From Benincasa hispida (lineage: Eukaryota > Streptophyta > Magnoliopsida > Cucurbitales > Cucurbitaceae): a stretch of DNA of 64,000 nt. This document shows positions 35,786 through 47,769 of this stretch, piece by piece. A program made the position numbers and the translations under genes. Where the stretch lies: NCBI RefSeq assembly GCF_009727055.1, contig NC_052359.1, forward strand, positions 21,943,740 to 22,007,739, read 5' to 3'. The notes under the pieces are model-generated. The model searched no databases, had not been told where the DNA came from, and saw only the letters and a list, made by a program, of their open reading frames with translations. How positions within the stretch are numbered: the stretch's first letter is position 1; every line of letters begins with the position of its first letter.

Positions 35786-37560
35786 TCCAGATCGTGGCTT
35801 CGATCTTACCTGAAGGCAGTTTTGCTATTTTATGTTTTAATTAATTATTAATTTGTAATAATAATTAATTATTTTTATTTTCATTAATTAAATCAATATA
35901 AGTGTTATATTAATTTAATTAATGTTTAGGATGTCAATATTGGTTCAACATTGCTTTTATAATTTTATTATACATGTGATATATGATTTATATATTATAT
36001 TGCATAGTGTATGTCATATAATATAAGAATCCCACCATAGGATATATATTATTTCATGCATCATTTTAATATAAATGTTATATTATGTAGTTGTATGATT
36101 TAATTAAGCATGCTCATGCATCATATTTAATATAATTGTTATATTATATGATAGCATGCATTTATAACATGTTCATACATCGTTTTATATTATAGTATGG
36201 ATGGATGGACGGATGGATGGATGAATGTTATTTCATTTTCGTTACTTTATTATATAATTGTTATGTATATTGTAATGAAAATGGAGATGCATGAAGCATG
36301 ACACCATTTTAGAAAAATGTAATTGTTTAAATCATGTCATTAGATGCATGTACATGTTTTAATTATTTTATTAATCTTTATAAGTGTTATAAGTTAGTGA
36401 AATTAAAATTAAAATCTATAATAAGAGTTGCATGCAAATATAGGTTAAATTAATTTTAAAGGGTTTAAAATTGATTTCACATAGACCTAAGTTAATATTT
36501 TTTCTAATGAGATTAGAAATTGATTTAATATTTTAATTATCTTTTAATACAATTAAATTAGATTAAATAAAAGATTAAATTTATAACATAGTTATCTATA
36601 AGTGACATTTGTCTAAGGAAGATTTTGTTTAGATTGGGGTATTTAAGTTGACAGAAACGGAACATCTCTACCTGGGAACCGACCTGGAAGGTGAATTAGA
36701 TAAATATGTTATAAGCATGCAATGAATGATTAAGGTTTATTAAAGTGTTTAATAAACAAGAATTATTATTATTAAATTATCCAATATAAAAGTTATGTTG
36801 GGAAAATTTAACAATCACTTAGTAAAATTTATTAGCTGAATTTTTCTAAGTAGATGAACCTTAGGTTTAAAACACTAAATGGAGGAAAATGATGTATATG
36901 AATACTTTAATTTCTTTTCACATTTCTCCCTAAATAGTTCACACCGTGAGATTTATACACAATCTCGAGGCACCTTTGCCATGTCCCCCTACGATGGTGT
37001 TTGCATAGGTCAATAATAAGGTGAATGGAGAGAATGTTTAAAGTAAGTGAAAGAGAGACGTGCGTCAACACATCCCACGGTCTTCTTCACTGGTTCAGTG
37101 TAAAGTTTTATGCTTGGCCTTGAGGCACCTTTGCTTGTCTCGCCCTATGGATGACATTTTGCATGAAATTTTGCACTAACTCAAGAGATGGATAGGACTT
37201 CTTTAATTTTTGCATCGATCGATTTTTTCCGACAGTTTGCTCATTGGGGTGGAACTTTAGAGTCTAAAAATGAAAGGTTACACTTATAAGAAATTTTTAA
37301 GTTAATGATTTTTGGATCGAACAATGGTGATTAATCGTTATAGGAATAAAAATTATTATGGTGTAATGATTAGTTGAGATTGTCTCAATTCAGTAAAGGG
37401 GTGACTGACCACCCTATGGTGACTTTTATCCTAACTCAGCATCATTGCAAAATAGATGTCATATAAGGTACATTAGATTTTTGCTAAATTGATTGGTTTT
37501 TCATGGGTAATGCCTTATTAACTAATATAAATAATTTATATGATTTTAGCAAACTTCATC
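35786..37560 (+). other. untranslated leader of copia element H/D
   Basis: Aligns with the C leader: CATCATTTTAATATAAATG (about 36,060), the GGGGTATTTAAGTTGACAGA block (about 36,638), the CACACCGTGAG block (36,940) with GGCACCTTTG at about 36,970 and 37,125, and TTGTCTCAATTCAGTAAAGG near 37,380. A (GGAT)n run lies at 36,197-36,227. The primer site and the 5' LTR of this element are not visible; they were lost at the junction with the inverted F piece. Confidence 0.65.
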
Positions 37561-38432
37561 ATGAATAGCACATTAAATTTGCTAAGTGTTTGACAAATTA
37601 AACGACGATAATTATACTAGTTGGAAGAACATTATAAATAATGTGTTAATAATCGATGATCTGAGGTTTGTCCTTGTTGAGGAATGTCCTCAAGTACCCA
37701 CTGTTGGAGCATCTCAAAATGATCAGGATGCATATGAAAGATGGGTTAAGGTGAACAAAAAGGCCTAGGTGTACATCTTGGCCAGCTTGTCTGAAGTTTT
37801 GACCAAGAAGCACAAAACCATGGTCATTGCACGACAAATCATGGATTCATTGAGGGATATTTTTGGACAACCATCCACCCAACTCCAACATGACGCTCTT
37901 AAATTCATCTTTAACATCCGTATGAAAGAAGGGGCATTTGTTCGAGATGAATGGGTCTGCCATCGACGAAGCCAGTTAAGTTAGCTTCATCCTGAAGACT
38001 CTACTTGAGAGTTTCCTTCAGTTCTATAGTAACGTTGTTATGAATAAGTTAGACTACAACATGATCACCCTTCTTAATGAGCTACAAACTTATCAACTTT
38101 TGATGAAAGTCAAGGAGCAGAAGGGAAAGACAAATGTTGTCATTTCCACAAAGAATTTCCATAAAGGTTTGACCTCTAGAATGAAGTTTGTACCTTCTTC
38201 TTCCGACACCAAAAAGTGCAAGAAGAAGAAGGGAGGTCAGGGGAAAGCTAACCCTACTACAACCCAGAGAGGCAAAAAAGCCAAGGTTGTCAAGGGAATC
38301 TACTTTCGTTACAACCAGGAGGGACATTGGAAGAGGAATTGTCCTAAGTATTTGGCAAAAAAGAGTAAAGCTAAACGTAAATATGATTGACTAGTGCTAA
38401 AAACTTGCTTAGTGGAAAATGATGATTCAATC
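37561..38432 (+). pseudogene. Ty1/copia gag of element H/D
   Basis: Starts M-N-S-T-L-N-L-L-S at 37561, with a frameshift within 30 bases. The body reads FDKLNDDNYTSWKNIINNVL, LRFVLVEECPQVPTVGASQN, YILASLSEVLTKKHKTMVIA, LNELQTYQLLMKVKEQKG and a Lys-rich linker. The zinc knuckle reads IYFRYNQEGHWKRNCPKY: both N-terminal Cys are lost, the second by a change to Tyr (TGC to TAC). It ends before a TAG at 38433 in place of the Trp before the protease. Confidence 0.85.
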
Positions 38433-39576
38433 TAGATAATTGATTCATGCACCATTAATAATATTTGTTCTTCTTTTTAGGGATTAGCTCCTGACAGCAG
38501 CTCAAGACTGGCGAGATGACTATGCTAGTTGGAACTGGGCAAGTCGTCTCAGTTGTAGTAGTGGAAGGCCTCTAATTACTTTTTCATAAGATATATTTAT
38601 TATTGGATAATGTATATGTGGTTCTGAATATGAAACATAACCTTATTTCTATTAAAGCTTTGCTTGAACAATCTTATTCTATTAATTTTCTTATGAATGA
38701 AGCGCTTGTTTATAAAATCGGTATGAATATTTGTTCTGCAAACCTAGAAAGTAATCTTGTAGTTAGCATCTAAGACCCTTTTTAATACTAAAATGTTCAG
38801 AACTGAAGTAACTCAAAATAAAAGACAAAAAATTTCTCTTAAAGAAAATATCCAACTTTGGCACCTAAGATTAGGTCACATAAATCTCAATAGGATTAAG
38901 AAGTTGGTTAAGAATGGACTTCTAAGTGAGTTATAAGAAAGTTCTTTACCTGTATGTGAGTCATGTCATGAAGGCATAATGACTAAATGACCTTTTACTA
39001 GAAAAGAATATCGAGCCAAAGAACCTTTAGAACTTGTACATTTGGACCTCTGTAGTCCTATGAATGTTAAGGCAAGAGAAAGGTTTGAATATTTCATCTC
39101 TATCATAGATGATTATTTTAGGTATGGGTATGTTTACCTAATGCAACAAAAGTCTAAAGTCCTTGAAAAGTTCAAGGAGTACAAGGCTGAAGTTAAAAAT
39201 GCATTGGGTAAAACAATTAAGACACTTTGAACTAATCGAGGTGGAGAGTATTGGATTTAAAATTCTAGGACTATTTGATAGAATATGGAATTGTATCCCA
39301 ACTCTCAAAACCTAGTATACCTCAGTAGAATGGTGTATCATAAAGGAGAAATTGAACCTTGTTGGACATGGTTAGGTCTATGATGAATTACGCTTATTGA
39401 CTTGATTCGTTTAGGGGTTATGTAGTACAGACTGCAGCTTATATTTTGAATTGTGCTCCATCCAAGTGTGTTTTTAAACACCTTTGGAATTATGGAATGG
39501 TCGTAAAGGTAGTTTATGCCATTTCAGGATTTGGGTTGCCTAACACACATGCTTATGGCTAATCCTAAGAAATTGG
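38433..39576 (+). pseudogene. element H/D protease and integrase, 5' part
   Basis: Protease start IIDSCT (active-site Gly changed). The integrase region has GAG-pre-integrase remnants and one open stretch MDLCSPMNVKARERFEYFIS to 39,230. The second catalytic Asp block reads TNRGGEY where T/S-D-R-G-G-E is usual, so Asp is Asn. Stops are frequent. At 39,576 the frame breaks in AATCCTAAGAAATTGG and continues at 55,415 with AACCTCG, because element C inserted here. The 5 bases ATTGG (39572-39576) match ATTCG at 55410-55414 except for one base. Confidence 0.8.
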
Positions 39577-39820
39577 TCCTAGATTCTCACCTAGAGAATA
39601 TCGAGGTCGTTGTCGTGGTGGTGTTCGAAGGATTCTATTGAAGATCGTCTTCAAAGGTAAGGGTTACCATAACCCTAATCTTTTTATTTATTTTTACAGC
39701 ATATATTTGTCATTTAAATGCATAACTTTTCTTCTTCTCTGTAAAAATTGTGGTTCTGTAAAGAATTGGGATTTGGGAGATTCGCTTTCGCTCAAAGGTC
39801 CCTTCATTGTGGATCCTTCA
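39577..39820 (+). mobile_element. 5' LTR remnant of copia element C
   Basis: The last 244 bases of an LTR, from CCTAGATTCTCACC to GTGGATCCTTCA, matching 55,175-55,409 of the 3' LTR. The first about 770 bases are gone although the target duplication is still adjacent, which points to a deletion inside the LTR. Confidence 0.75.
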
Positions 39821-39822
39821 AT

Positions 39823-39835
39823 TGGTATCAGAGCC
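39823..39835 (+). other. primer-binding site of copia element C
   Basis: TGGTATCAGAGCC, an exact match to the initiator-Met tRNA complement, two bases after the LTR end. It is the best-preserved plus-strand primer site in the window. Confidence 0.9.
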
Positions 39836-40429
39836 ATTAGGTTTTGATCCCAAATTCCCAATTTTTTAAAAATTATTTTTACAGTTATGGTGGAATTTTT
39901 TTAATTGTGCATTATGTTTTGATTCATGTGGGATTGTTAATGGATGTTTTGGGATAGAACACTTAGTTTTATGGCTTTATTCTTTACAAATTTGTTTGTA
40001 AGGGCCCATGTTTTGGGGCATAATATTGCTATAGAGTCTGTAATTCAAGTCCTTGCTTCGTCTCCAGTTCATTCATTTCAACTGGTTCGGGTTCGGTTCA
40101 TGGCTGGTTAGTTCGGTTCGAGCGGTTCAAGGCCTAGTTTGTCTGTTTTGANTCATTCATTTCAACTGGTTCGGGTTCGGTTCATGGCTGGTTAGTTCGG
40201 TTCGAGCGGTTCAAGGCCTAGTTTGTCTGTTTTGAACTGGATGACTATTACTCTTGTAATAGTTAGTTTTCTTTAAGATTTTATTTTAGGTGTTCTATCT
40301 CGGTCCATTAACTATTATTATTTAATATACTTGTGATGTATGTTTTATACTTACATATATGTCATATTGTATGTCATATAGAATTAAATCTCACCATAGG
40401 TTATACATATAATTTCATGCATCATTTTA
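39836..40429 (+). other. leader of copia element C, 5' part
   Basis: Non-coding. It contains an 83-base exact direct duplication around an N (40,069-40,235) and ends in CATCATTTTA, which is repeated at 48,809-48,818 beyond the MULE. It continues at 48,819. Confidence 0.75.
40069..40235. repeat. 83-base exact duplication flanking a single N
   Basis: Positions 40,069-40,151 and 40,153-40,235 are identical, with N at 40152 between them. An exact copy in an otherwise old element suggests an assembly join in which the same read end was placed on both sides of a gap. A true recent tandem duplication is less likely. Confidence 0.85.
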
Positions 40430-40512
40430 GATTTTTTTTTTTAAATAATGTTTTTTTAATAAATAATGATAAAAATAGGGTGGGGGGAAGTAATTTAAAA
40501 AATAGGTGTTTT
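40430..40512 (+). repeat. left terminal inverted repeat of the MULE
   Basis: Runs from GATTTTTT through AATAAATAATGATAAAAATA, the G-rich GGTGGGGGGAAGTAAT and ATAGGTGTTTTGGG. It matches the reverse complement of 48,727-48,809 with scattered changes and small indels. Confidence 0.85.
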
Positions 40513-40539
40513 GGGAAAATATTGACAGATTTAGGGAAG

Positions 40540-40684
40540 TGAAATCGTGTACCCAGTACACGATTTCCATGTGGCATATCGTGTACCGGGTACATGAGTA
40601 CCATTTAATCCAGTCAGCTGACCACGTCAGCTGACTGGTTGACTGGTCAAGCGAACTCGTGTACCCGGTACACGAGTTCGCTTA
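40540..40684. repeat. left subterminal palindromic repeats of the MULE
   Basis: Three copies of a near-palindrome with core CGTGTACCCGGTACACG, at about 40,545, 40,580 and 40,664, plus GTCAGCTGACCACGTCAGCTGAC-type boxes at about 40,613. Four similar copies lie at the other end. Such subterminal arrays can serve as transposase binding sites in DNA transposons; for this element that is an inference. Confidence 0.75.
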
Positions 40685-43093
40685 TAAATTATTTTTTTTA
40701 AAAAAAAGTTAATTGTTAAAACTTAATTCCTTCATTGTTGCTTATAATTTTTTTTATTGTTAAACTTAATTATTAAATTTAATTCTTTCATTATTAAACT
40801 TAATTATATATTTAATCTACAATGAAAACATCTTACACTCATATTAAAAAAAATACCATGATATTAAATAATATTTACAATTAGTCTTTTGAGATTTGCA
40901 ATTTGAAAATGATACAATATGAGATTTAAAAACGACCCCCCCGGCCCTTACTCCTCATGGGGGTTGTCTTCGTGTCCCTCTAAACTAGGTTCACCCCGTT
41001 GTCATTGTTGTCTATGACAAATACATCTTCGATCGATGTCAGCAACATTGGGTCGTCTTGTTTGTTGAATAATACTTTCTACGTTCATTAATGTTTGCTG
41101 ACACATTGAACCCAATTCTGGAAGATTGTTTGCACTGAATATTGTTGAACATCGCCGATAAAATTATTCTGTAGTATAAAAAAAATATTAAACAATATTC
41201 ATATTATATATATGGAAAATGTCTGATTTGAAATATCTTACCATGCAGTAATAGTAAGCGTCGTCTGGTAAGATAAATCGCCCTGTGATCAAATTGTACC
41301 AGGGAAAGTAGTCGTCTGATACAGCTAGCCCATCTGTTAATTCTCTCTGTGCACAACGATCACGTCGTCCATACCAGTAAGATAAATACTTCGCATGGAT
41401 TCGACGCCAGTCTTGGTCGTGCTTACCTCTTAAATTGATCTGGTGTAGTTCTGGGAGTGTATAGGACAACGAAGGCATCGTTTGTCGCATCCCGAACTAT
41501 CTCAGCACACGATCTGGATGATGCCACTCTACTATATGGAAGCATATAAGAGGGCTAACAGTCAATTAGATGTCTTCACCATCACGACAATAATCAGGTA
41601 AGGATGACCAAATCTATGAGTATGGCGTCCAAATAACCTGACAAAAAAAAAAAAAAAAAAAAGTACACATATAAATTTTTTTAAATATTCATTTATATAC
41701 ATATTTACTACCTGATTAGGCATCAGCATGTCGAATGTTTTCCTGTACATGAGTAACATATTTGCTGACTGTTTAGAGGCAACTAATACACCACTCCATC
41801 TAAGATTATAAAACACAATTAATTTATATTCTTACATAAAACGGTAACGAAATAAATATATAAATAAAAATATACCTGGCACTAAGTGGCCGATGATCTG
41901 GGATTGTAGTTGGACTTGTGGTGCTATGCTTGAAAATCGATTATAAGCCCACACTTGTAATAGTATCAATGGCCCCGCTATTTCCAACGCTTGTGCATTG
42001 GAAGCTCGACAAAGTTCTCTGTACAACCATGCAAGACATGCACCAACCCACGAGTACATACCAATGTGCTCGAAATTAGACAATAATGGGAGGAACATGA
42101 GATGCACCAAAGTATTTGACTTGTCGGAAAAATAAAAATCCTCCAATAAGTTTGCAGGATGTATGCTCGTGCATACCTACGTACGCTGATGTCCTCGACA
42201 TCGGGAGGTAATTCGGGAAACTGGGACGCCAACCAAGGGATACTCAATCTTGATCCCTTCAGATCCTCTAGTAGAACGCCTAAGAGCTCTTCACAGACGT
42301 TCTTCCAGTCATACTATAGTGAGCCTGTCAGTGGTTGCTCGTCCACTCTTAACCCAAATTGTACGGTGACATCCTGCAGCGTAATTGTCACACCCCGCCC
42401 CAGATCACCCTCTTAGCCTAGAGAAGGGTGTGACTGCAGCAGTTATCAACCCTTAGGCTGATACTTACTGCCTAAAAGCTCTGTGGAATAACTCTGATAC
42501 CAAATACAAATTATATGCAATGGGATGGCTGTAGGCCCACAATTTATTAACTTAGAAACTTAATATGTTTAGAGTATTTACAATACTAGATTTACAAGTC
42601 CCAAAGCCCACAAACCCTAGTCCCTATATGAACAATAACAACATGTGTACATTATTAACTATAACCACCTAGCAAACGGTTACAAGTCTTTTGGTCCTTT
42701 AGTGGCAGAGCAGATACTGAGATATCTTTAGAGGATTTGACCGCTACCTGTGGGGGGAAAAAACAAAAACATTTGAAAACGGGGTGAGCTTACGCCCAGT
42801 GAGTGACCGAGAAAACATAGTAAATTCTCATGCATAATTTCAACAAATAGTTTTATTTGAAATATAAACTTTTACAGTACTTGTACTGCATCATAAACGT
42901 TTTCCAAATGTAAATTATATAAAGCTGTTTTAAACATAAAACAGTAAAATTATTTCTCAAATCAAAGTACCGTATAATTGGTAAAATAATCCCAACACCA
43001 ACTACTAGTCCAGAGAGAACCCTTTTGCTCAATCTCTGACTTTATTCACCCGTGGCCACACTAAGTACCTTCACACATTAGGTACTATTGCTC

Positions 43094-43265
43094 AAATACC
43101 TTCTCCTTGTACTTCAGTATCGAGCTACTAGGATACCTTCTCCAACATACTTCAGTATCCCGTTGGCTTGGTACCTTCTCAACATACTTCAATACCAATA
43201 GATACCTTCTCCTTGTACTTCAGTATCTAGTTGGGTGGATGCCTTCTCCTTGTACTTCGGCATCA
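43094..43265. repeat. short tandem repeat in the solo LTR
   Basis: About five imperfect units built on ATACCTTCTCC.TGTACTTCAG (33-40 bases each). The open frame at 43,107-43,343 is a by-product. Confidence 0.8.
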
Positions 43266-44399
43266 CATTTTACCAGAACTATTTATAAACAACTTTTCTC
43301 TTTAAAGCATGTACAATATAATACATATACAACATGGCTTTAAAGATGATAACGCATGCTGGATAAAATCAATACATATACATATGTAAATAGTTTTTCA
43401 ACAATATGCATGCGTTCAAATCACAATTCAAACTTGCTTGGAAACCACTTTATAAAACTAGTAGGCATGAGAATTATTTTTGTAAACATGCTTTCTGTAA
43501 ATGTTGTAATCAAAACAGTTTAAAAACCTTTTAGTTCGAAAACATTTTAGCCACTGACCTCGAACTCTTAGGAACTTTTCACTCTAGTAGCCCCTCGGGT
43601 CCCTTTTTCACCCCTAGAATCCAGATTCAACTTACAACTTAGATTATTCATAGTTCAAAACCTTATTTGGAAATACTTTCTTCCACAAACTTTTTCTAAA
43701 ATGTCTTAGAAATCTTACCCTAAACTTTCAGCTCAGAATTCCTCGTGGTTTGGCTGGAATCTCAAAATCTTCAAGACTGGCCCAGACTGATCCGACAGTC
43801 TTACCCTTCTGCCTTCTTCTCAACCTCCAGCCCAGTTCCTTTAAGCCTTTTTCTCTGGCAGCCCTACTATGAAAACTAGACTTCTAGAGCTTTCATATAG
43901 CTTTAGAATCACTCCAAACTCACGAGTAGATTGGAAGATCTCCTCGTCCAAAGTTGACACATTCCTCTGTACCTTCACTGCCCTCTACTTTCTCTACGAA
44001 ATTTATGATTTTTGTGTGATTTGAAAATGAAATCCCAACTCCCTATTTATAGGCATTCAAATTGCTCGTGGGATTGACAACATCTACTTGGTTGCATGGC
44101 CAAATGTTTAATCCTCTCTTTATCACCGTAAGCTGACTTCACCTTGGTTCAATGTGTTCTTCCCAAACGCATCCAACACAGTTTCTTAGGGTTTAAGAAT
44201 TTATCTTAATCGGACACCTAAATTTTAATTGACGTTTGCCCTTACATCTTTAAGCTTTGTTTGTATTCAAATTAGGGTTTTTAAATGCATAATCCACCCC
44301 AACGCGTCCAAATACATCGCCTAGAAGCTTGCTCAGCCATTCAATGCATAGGCGAGGCGTGGGCGTGACGTTCAAATCAGACAAAGCAAGGCTAATGCA

Positions 44400-44760
44400 T
44401 AGGCGCTTTCGCTCTTTTCGCTCTCGACAGTGTCGCTCTCTCCACTCTCGCAGTGTCGCTCTCTCCAACTTTCTTTCCCATTTTCTCTCCAATTTCGCTC
44501 TCTCCCAGTTTCTCTCCAACTTTTCTCTCCACTCTCGCTTTCTCCAGCTTTCTCGCTGGTCTTGCTCTCTCCAATCTTGCTCTCTCTCTCGCTCTCTCCA
44601 GCTTTCTCTCCAAATTTCTCTCCGCTCTCTTCCACTTTCTTGCTCAAAATCTCGCTCTCAATGATCTCGTGGTCTCGATCTCAATGATCTTGCTCCCAAC
44701 GATCTCGCTGATCTCGCTCTCAACGATCTCGCTCTTAGCTACAGCGAACATTGTTTGTAT
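44400..44760. repeat. CT-rich low-complexity tract
   Basis: Dominated by CGCTCTCTCC, TTTCTCTCCA and CAACGATCTCGCT units. It keeps several frames open on both strands, giving Ser/Leu-rich or Glu/Arg/Lys-rich pseudo-proteins with no coding value. Confidence 0.85.
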
Positions 44761-45687
44761 CCATGCAATTCCTACATGATTGTGCCACTAGTCACTTGCC
44801 TCCAGTGCTTTTGTGCACAACACGCATTTCACATAAAATTTCAATACTTAGCCAATTTTTCCCAAATTTCCAAAACTCATGTCCATATTTTTCTTATTCA
44901 AATCCCCATTCTTTCTTCACCATTCTACACTAACTTTCTCATCAACCTACTTATTATACAAATTTCATCAACAATTTTACCAATTAAAGCTCAACTTTAA
45001 TTTATTCAAGGAAAAATCTACTTAACACTTAGAAATTTCCTTCCCTTAACTTAGGATTCAACTTTTCACTTAGTTAATTTCTTTATCACTTGCTTAAGTA
45101 AGGAAAATAGAAATTCGGGTTTCACAATAATAGTGCATTCCCTACAAGGCAGGTGAAACGTGTGGGTCTCTGGTCTCCAGTGCTCAACTAGAGCAGTATT
45201 CAGGTGCCAATCAAGCTGGATGAAACCAATCTATGCAACCCAAAAAAACCCGCCTCTTGAATGTTTGGAATGATGCGATGATCAAATGGGATAGTACTCT
45301 GTGTAGTCGCCTCCCTCCTCCAAAAATTCAACACTATAGGGACGAACTATCCCATACTACGTGTGAACGATGCGTTGGTACAATTGGACAGGATTAGAAG
45401 GACCAGGCTCCATTACCATAAAAAGTTCAAATTATATTACATAATAGAATCGATAACATAAAAGATACATAAAAGTACATAAGAAAATACAATTACATAA
45501 AATAAGTTTATTAAATAAATTCATTACATAAATTCATTATAAATACATAAAGAATACAAATACATGAAAATATACAATTACATGAAAATTTATTATTACA
45601 CAAGAATACAAATACATGAAATATACAATTACATGAAATTATAAAATACATAAAGAAATATAAGTAAAAAAAATAAAAATAAAAATC

Positions 45688-47730
45688 CTAATGACCTGAA
45701 GACGACGAAGCACCCAGTGTATGGTGTGGACAAGTGCGTCTGTTATGTCCTTCTCTTTTACAAATTGTACATCGCACTTTTTGGCTTGCTTCTCTCCAAT
45801 CCATTTCATTATGAATTCACGTACTTTTTGGCCGACCTTGTTCTCTGAGTAAGTCCGCATTTGGATGAACTTCTGTACATGATAATTCTGGCTAATAATC
45901 TGGGTGTTGAATTGGATGGAAGCGACCTTCGTAATAACGCTTGAAATTGGACAATTTGTAACATTCATCAATAAATGATAGGTATGTCATACGCATGTAA
46001 TTACAAACTACAATTACATGAGAGCATGGAATCTTGAATGATTGCCACTTATTGCAAGAACATGTCCCTTCTTTCAAGCTTAAAACTTGGGTGTGTTGTC
46101 CTTTGTAGGGAGAAATCATACTTATGCCAGTTTGTACTTCGAAAGTTTGACTTTCCCTGTCAATGGATGTCACTGTATGTGTCGATGCTCATTTTTCCCA
46201 CCTCTTTAGTTTCTTTAGGGCATATTCTATATATATATCCCCACGATCGAGTGCTTCACTGATTTCTTGTCTCTGACATTCAAAATACAATATTGTGCGA
46301 TATAATGTTAGCCTAACCAAAGAAGTAATGGGTAACATTCTAGCACCTTTAAAAATGCCGTTCATGCATTCAGCTGCATTGCTGGTCATCCACCCATAGC
46401 GGTACCCACCGTCATGTGACTGTGTCCATTTTTCTAAGTCAATGTCTGAAAAAAATTCAAGACATTCAAGGTACAATTGTTTCAATTCTTTCATACGCCT
46501 TTAGTGTTGATTTCCGACCTTAAACACCAAATTTTTTAGTTGCTTCGATTTGTATTTTGTATTGAAATTACTGACAACATGGCGAAGACAATATCGGTGG
46601 TACGCTCTAGGTTCACTCCAACCAATTTCTTCATTATTAATTGTAGCAAGAATGCCCTTATGTCTGTCAGAAATCAAGCGAATACCCTCTCTTTGGGTAA
46701 CATATTCACGCAATGCCCACAAAAACCATGACCAATTGGACAAATTCTCACCTTCTACGATAGCAAAAACAAGGGAAAATATATGTCCGTTTCCATCAAT
46801 AGATAAGGCTGTCAATAATTTCCCCTTATACTTTCCGTATAGATGAGTTTCATCAATCTGGATTAATGGCCTACAATGGTTGAACCCTTCTCTTGAAGAA
46901 CCAAAAGACCAAAAAACTCGTCCAAAAATAGTTGTACCTGGCACATAGAGGGAAGGAAAAACCAGTCTGTTCGTGTTCCTGGGTTGTAATTAACAACAAC
47001 ACTCAGCCAATACGGAAGCTCTGAATATGATTTCTCCCAGTCGCCAAACACAGCAATTAACGCTTTTCTCTTGGCTTGCCACACCCATCTATAATTGACA
47101 TTATAGCTATATTGTCTTTTAATGGCTTCTTGAAGTAGGGCCACAGGTACTCCAGGATTAGCTCAAACCAAATTCTAAATTTCGATACTCATGAAATTTG
47201 AATCCAGCTGTGAATGATCCTGTGTCAACTCTGAAAATAAACATGAGTGTTCTCCTTAAAGTTTTGTGATTTCGAACATCCCATGACTTTTGTGCCGACA
47301 TGCCCGTAGCCTCCAAGCACACCCGTCACTCCAAGATTTACATTTAACATACCAAAGGTCCTGATTTGATTCCATTACGACAATTTTGTAGTGTTCCGTC
47401 ACACAATATTTTTTTACAGCAAGCTGTAAATCTTCTTTGGTATTAAATAACATTCCCTTCTGTATTAAACTACAGTTATCTACTCCTACATTCATTTCTT
47501 CCAGTAGACCCTAGTTCAAACGTTGAATTTGTCATTTCCCAATCTATTTGTTTGAACATTTTCGAAGGTACCAACTCAAGATCTTGTTCACCACTACTGT
47601 CGTTTCCAAATAATTCATCCACTTCAATGTCGATGTCACTCTCTCCATCATTTTTAGGTTCAAGAATTACTAAATCTTCAGGACGCATCGACATATTTAT
47701 TATGTTTTTTTCAACTGTTATAGTTGACAA
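45688..47730 (-). pseudogene. MuDR-type transposase of the MULE
   Basis: The start is uncertain: M-S-M-R-P-E-D near 47,693 is the first ATG in an open frame that extends up to 47,730. N-terminal acidic region, then the MuDR DNA-binding part (MLFNTKEDLQLAVKKYCVTE, WYVKCKSWSDGCAWRLRACR, 47,450-47,290), AVFGDWEKSYSELPYWLSVV, and the DDE domain: LIQIDETHLYG (first Asp), LISDRHKGI (second Asp) and TSNAAECMNG (the Glu). A SWIM zinc finger (CSCNKWQSFKIPCSHV, about 46,080-46,030) and a C-terminal zinc knuckle (CTICKREGHNRRTC, stop at 45,688) follow. All catalytic and zinc ligands are kept, but there are frameshifts near 47,510, 47,250, 46,940, 46,500 and 45,900. Decay is therefore fairly recent compared with the copia copies. 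Confidence 0.88.
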
Positions 47731-47769
47731 AAAAATATGTTAATATGTCAACCCAACAAACACTAATTT

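Larger units (their letters stand above)
42386..45126 (-). mobile_element. gypsy-type solo LTR inside the PMD gene
   Basis: A 2,741-base segment with TG/CA ends (TGTCACACCCC at 42386, GGGTTTCACA at 45126), flanked by GTAAT (42381-42385) and ATAAT (45127-45131), a 5-base duplication with one change. Removing it and one copy restores the PMD frame across T-I-T-L-Q. The TGTCACACCCC end resembles the 3' end of LTR F read from the other strand, so orientation is probably minus. It contains a five-unit CCTTCTCCTTGTACTTCAG repeat and a CT-rich tract. No internal retroelement genes are present. Confidence 0.75.
40948..45413 (-). pseudogene. plant mobile domain (PMD, aminotransferase-like) gene inside the MULE
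   Basis: Minus-strand gene with PMD hallmarks, related to MAIN-like / 'protein phosphatase 7 long form' proteins. It starts MEPGPSNPVQLYQR at 45413. Then RIIPNIQEAGFFGLHRL, IQLDWHLNTALVEHWRPETH and TFHLP before the inserted LTR, and TLQDVTVQFGLRVDEQPLTG, SLPWLASQF-like sequence, RYARAYILQ, MYSWVGACLAWLYRELCRAS and SNAQALEIAGPLILLQVWAY after it. Later exons carry VIWTPYS, VEWHHPDRVLR and FGMRQTMPSLS. Three GT-AG introns of 73-76 bases are visible (41,875-41,800; 41,712-41,638; 41,241-41,169). The last exon ends CRCICHRQQ-like sequence and a stop at 40,948. Stops and frameshifts in the first exon and the 2.7-kb insertion make it non-functional. It starts 275 bases after the transposase stop. 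Confidence 0.8.

Noticed and set aside
3604..39835. tRNA-like matches at the primer-binding sites
   Set aside because: Only 12-18 bases complementary to tRNA 3' ends are present, next to LTR ends. No cloverleaf or other tRNA gene was seen in the window.
41188..41490. 100-codon minus-strand frame as a separate gene
   Set aside because: It is one exon of the PMD gene, ending in a read-through of the GTAAG donor at 41,241.
42490..42502. CTCTGATACCAAAT, looking like a primer-binding site on the minus strand
   Set aside because: It lies about 105 bases inside the solo LTR and not next to an LTR end, so it is probably coincidental.
44250..44779. Five open frames on both strands, Ser/Leu-rich or Arg/Glu-rich
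   Set aside because: They come from a CT-rich low-complexity tract inside a solo LTR.
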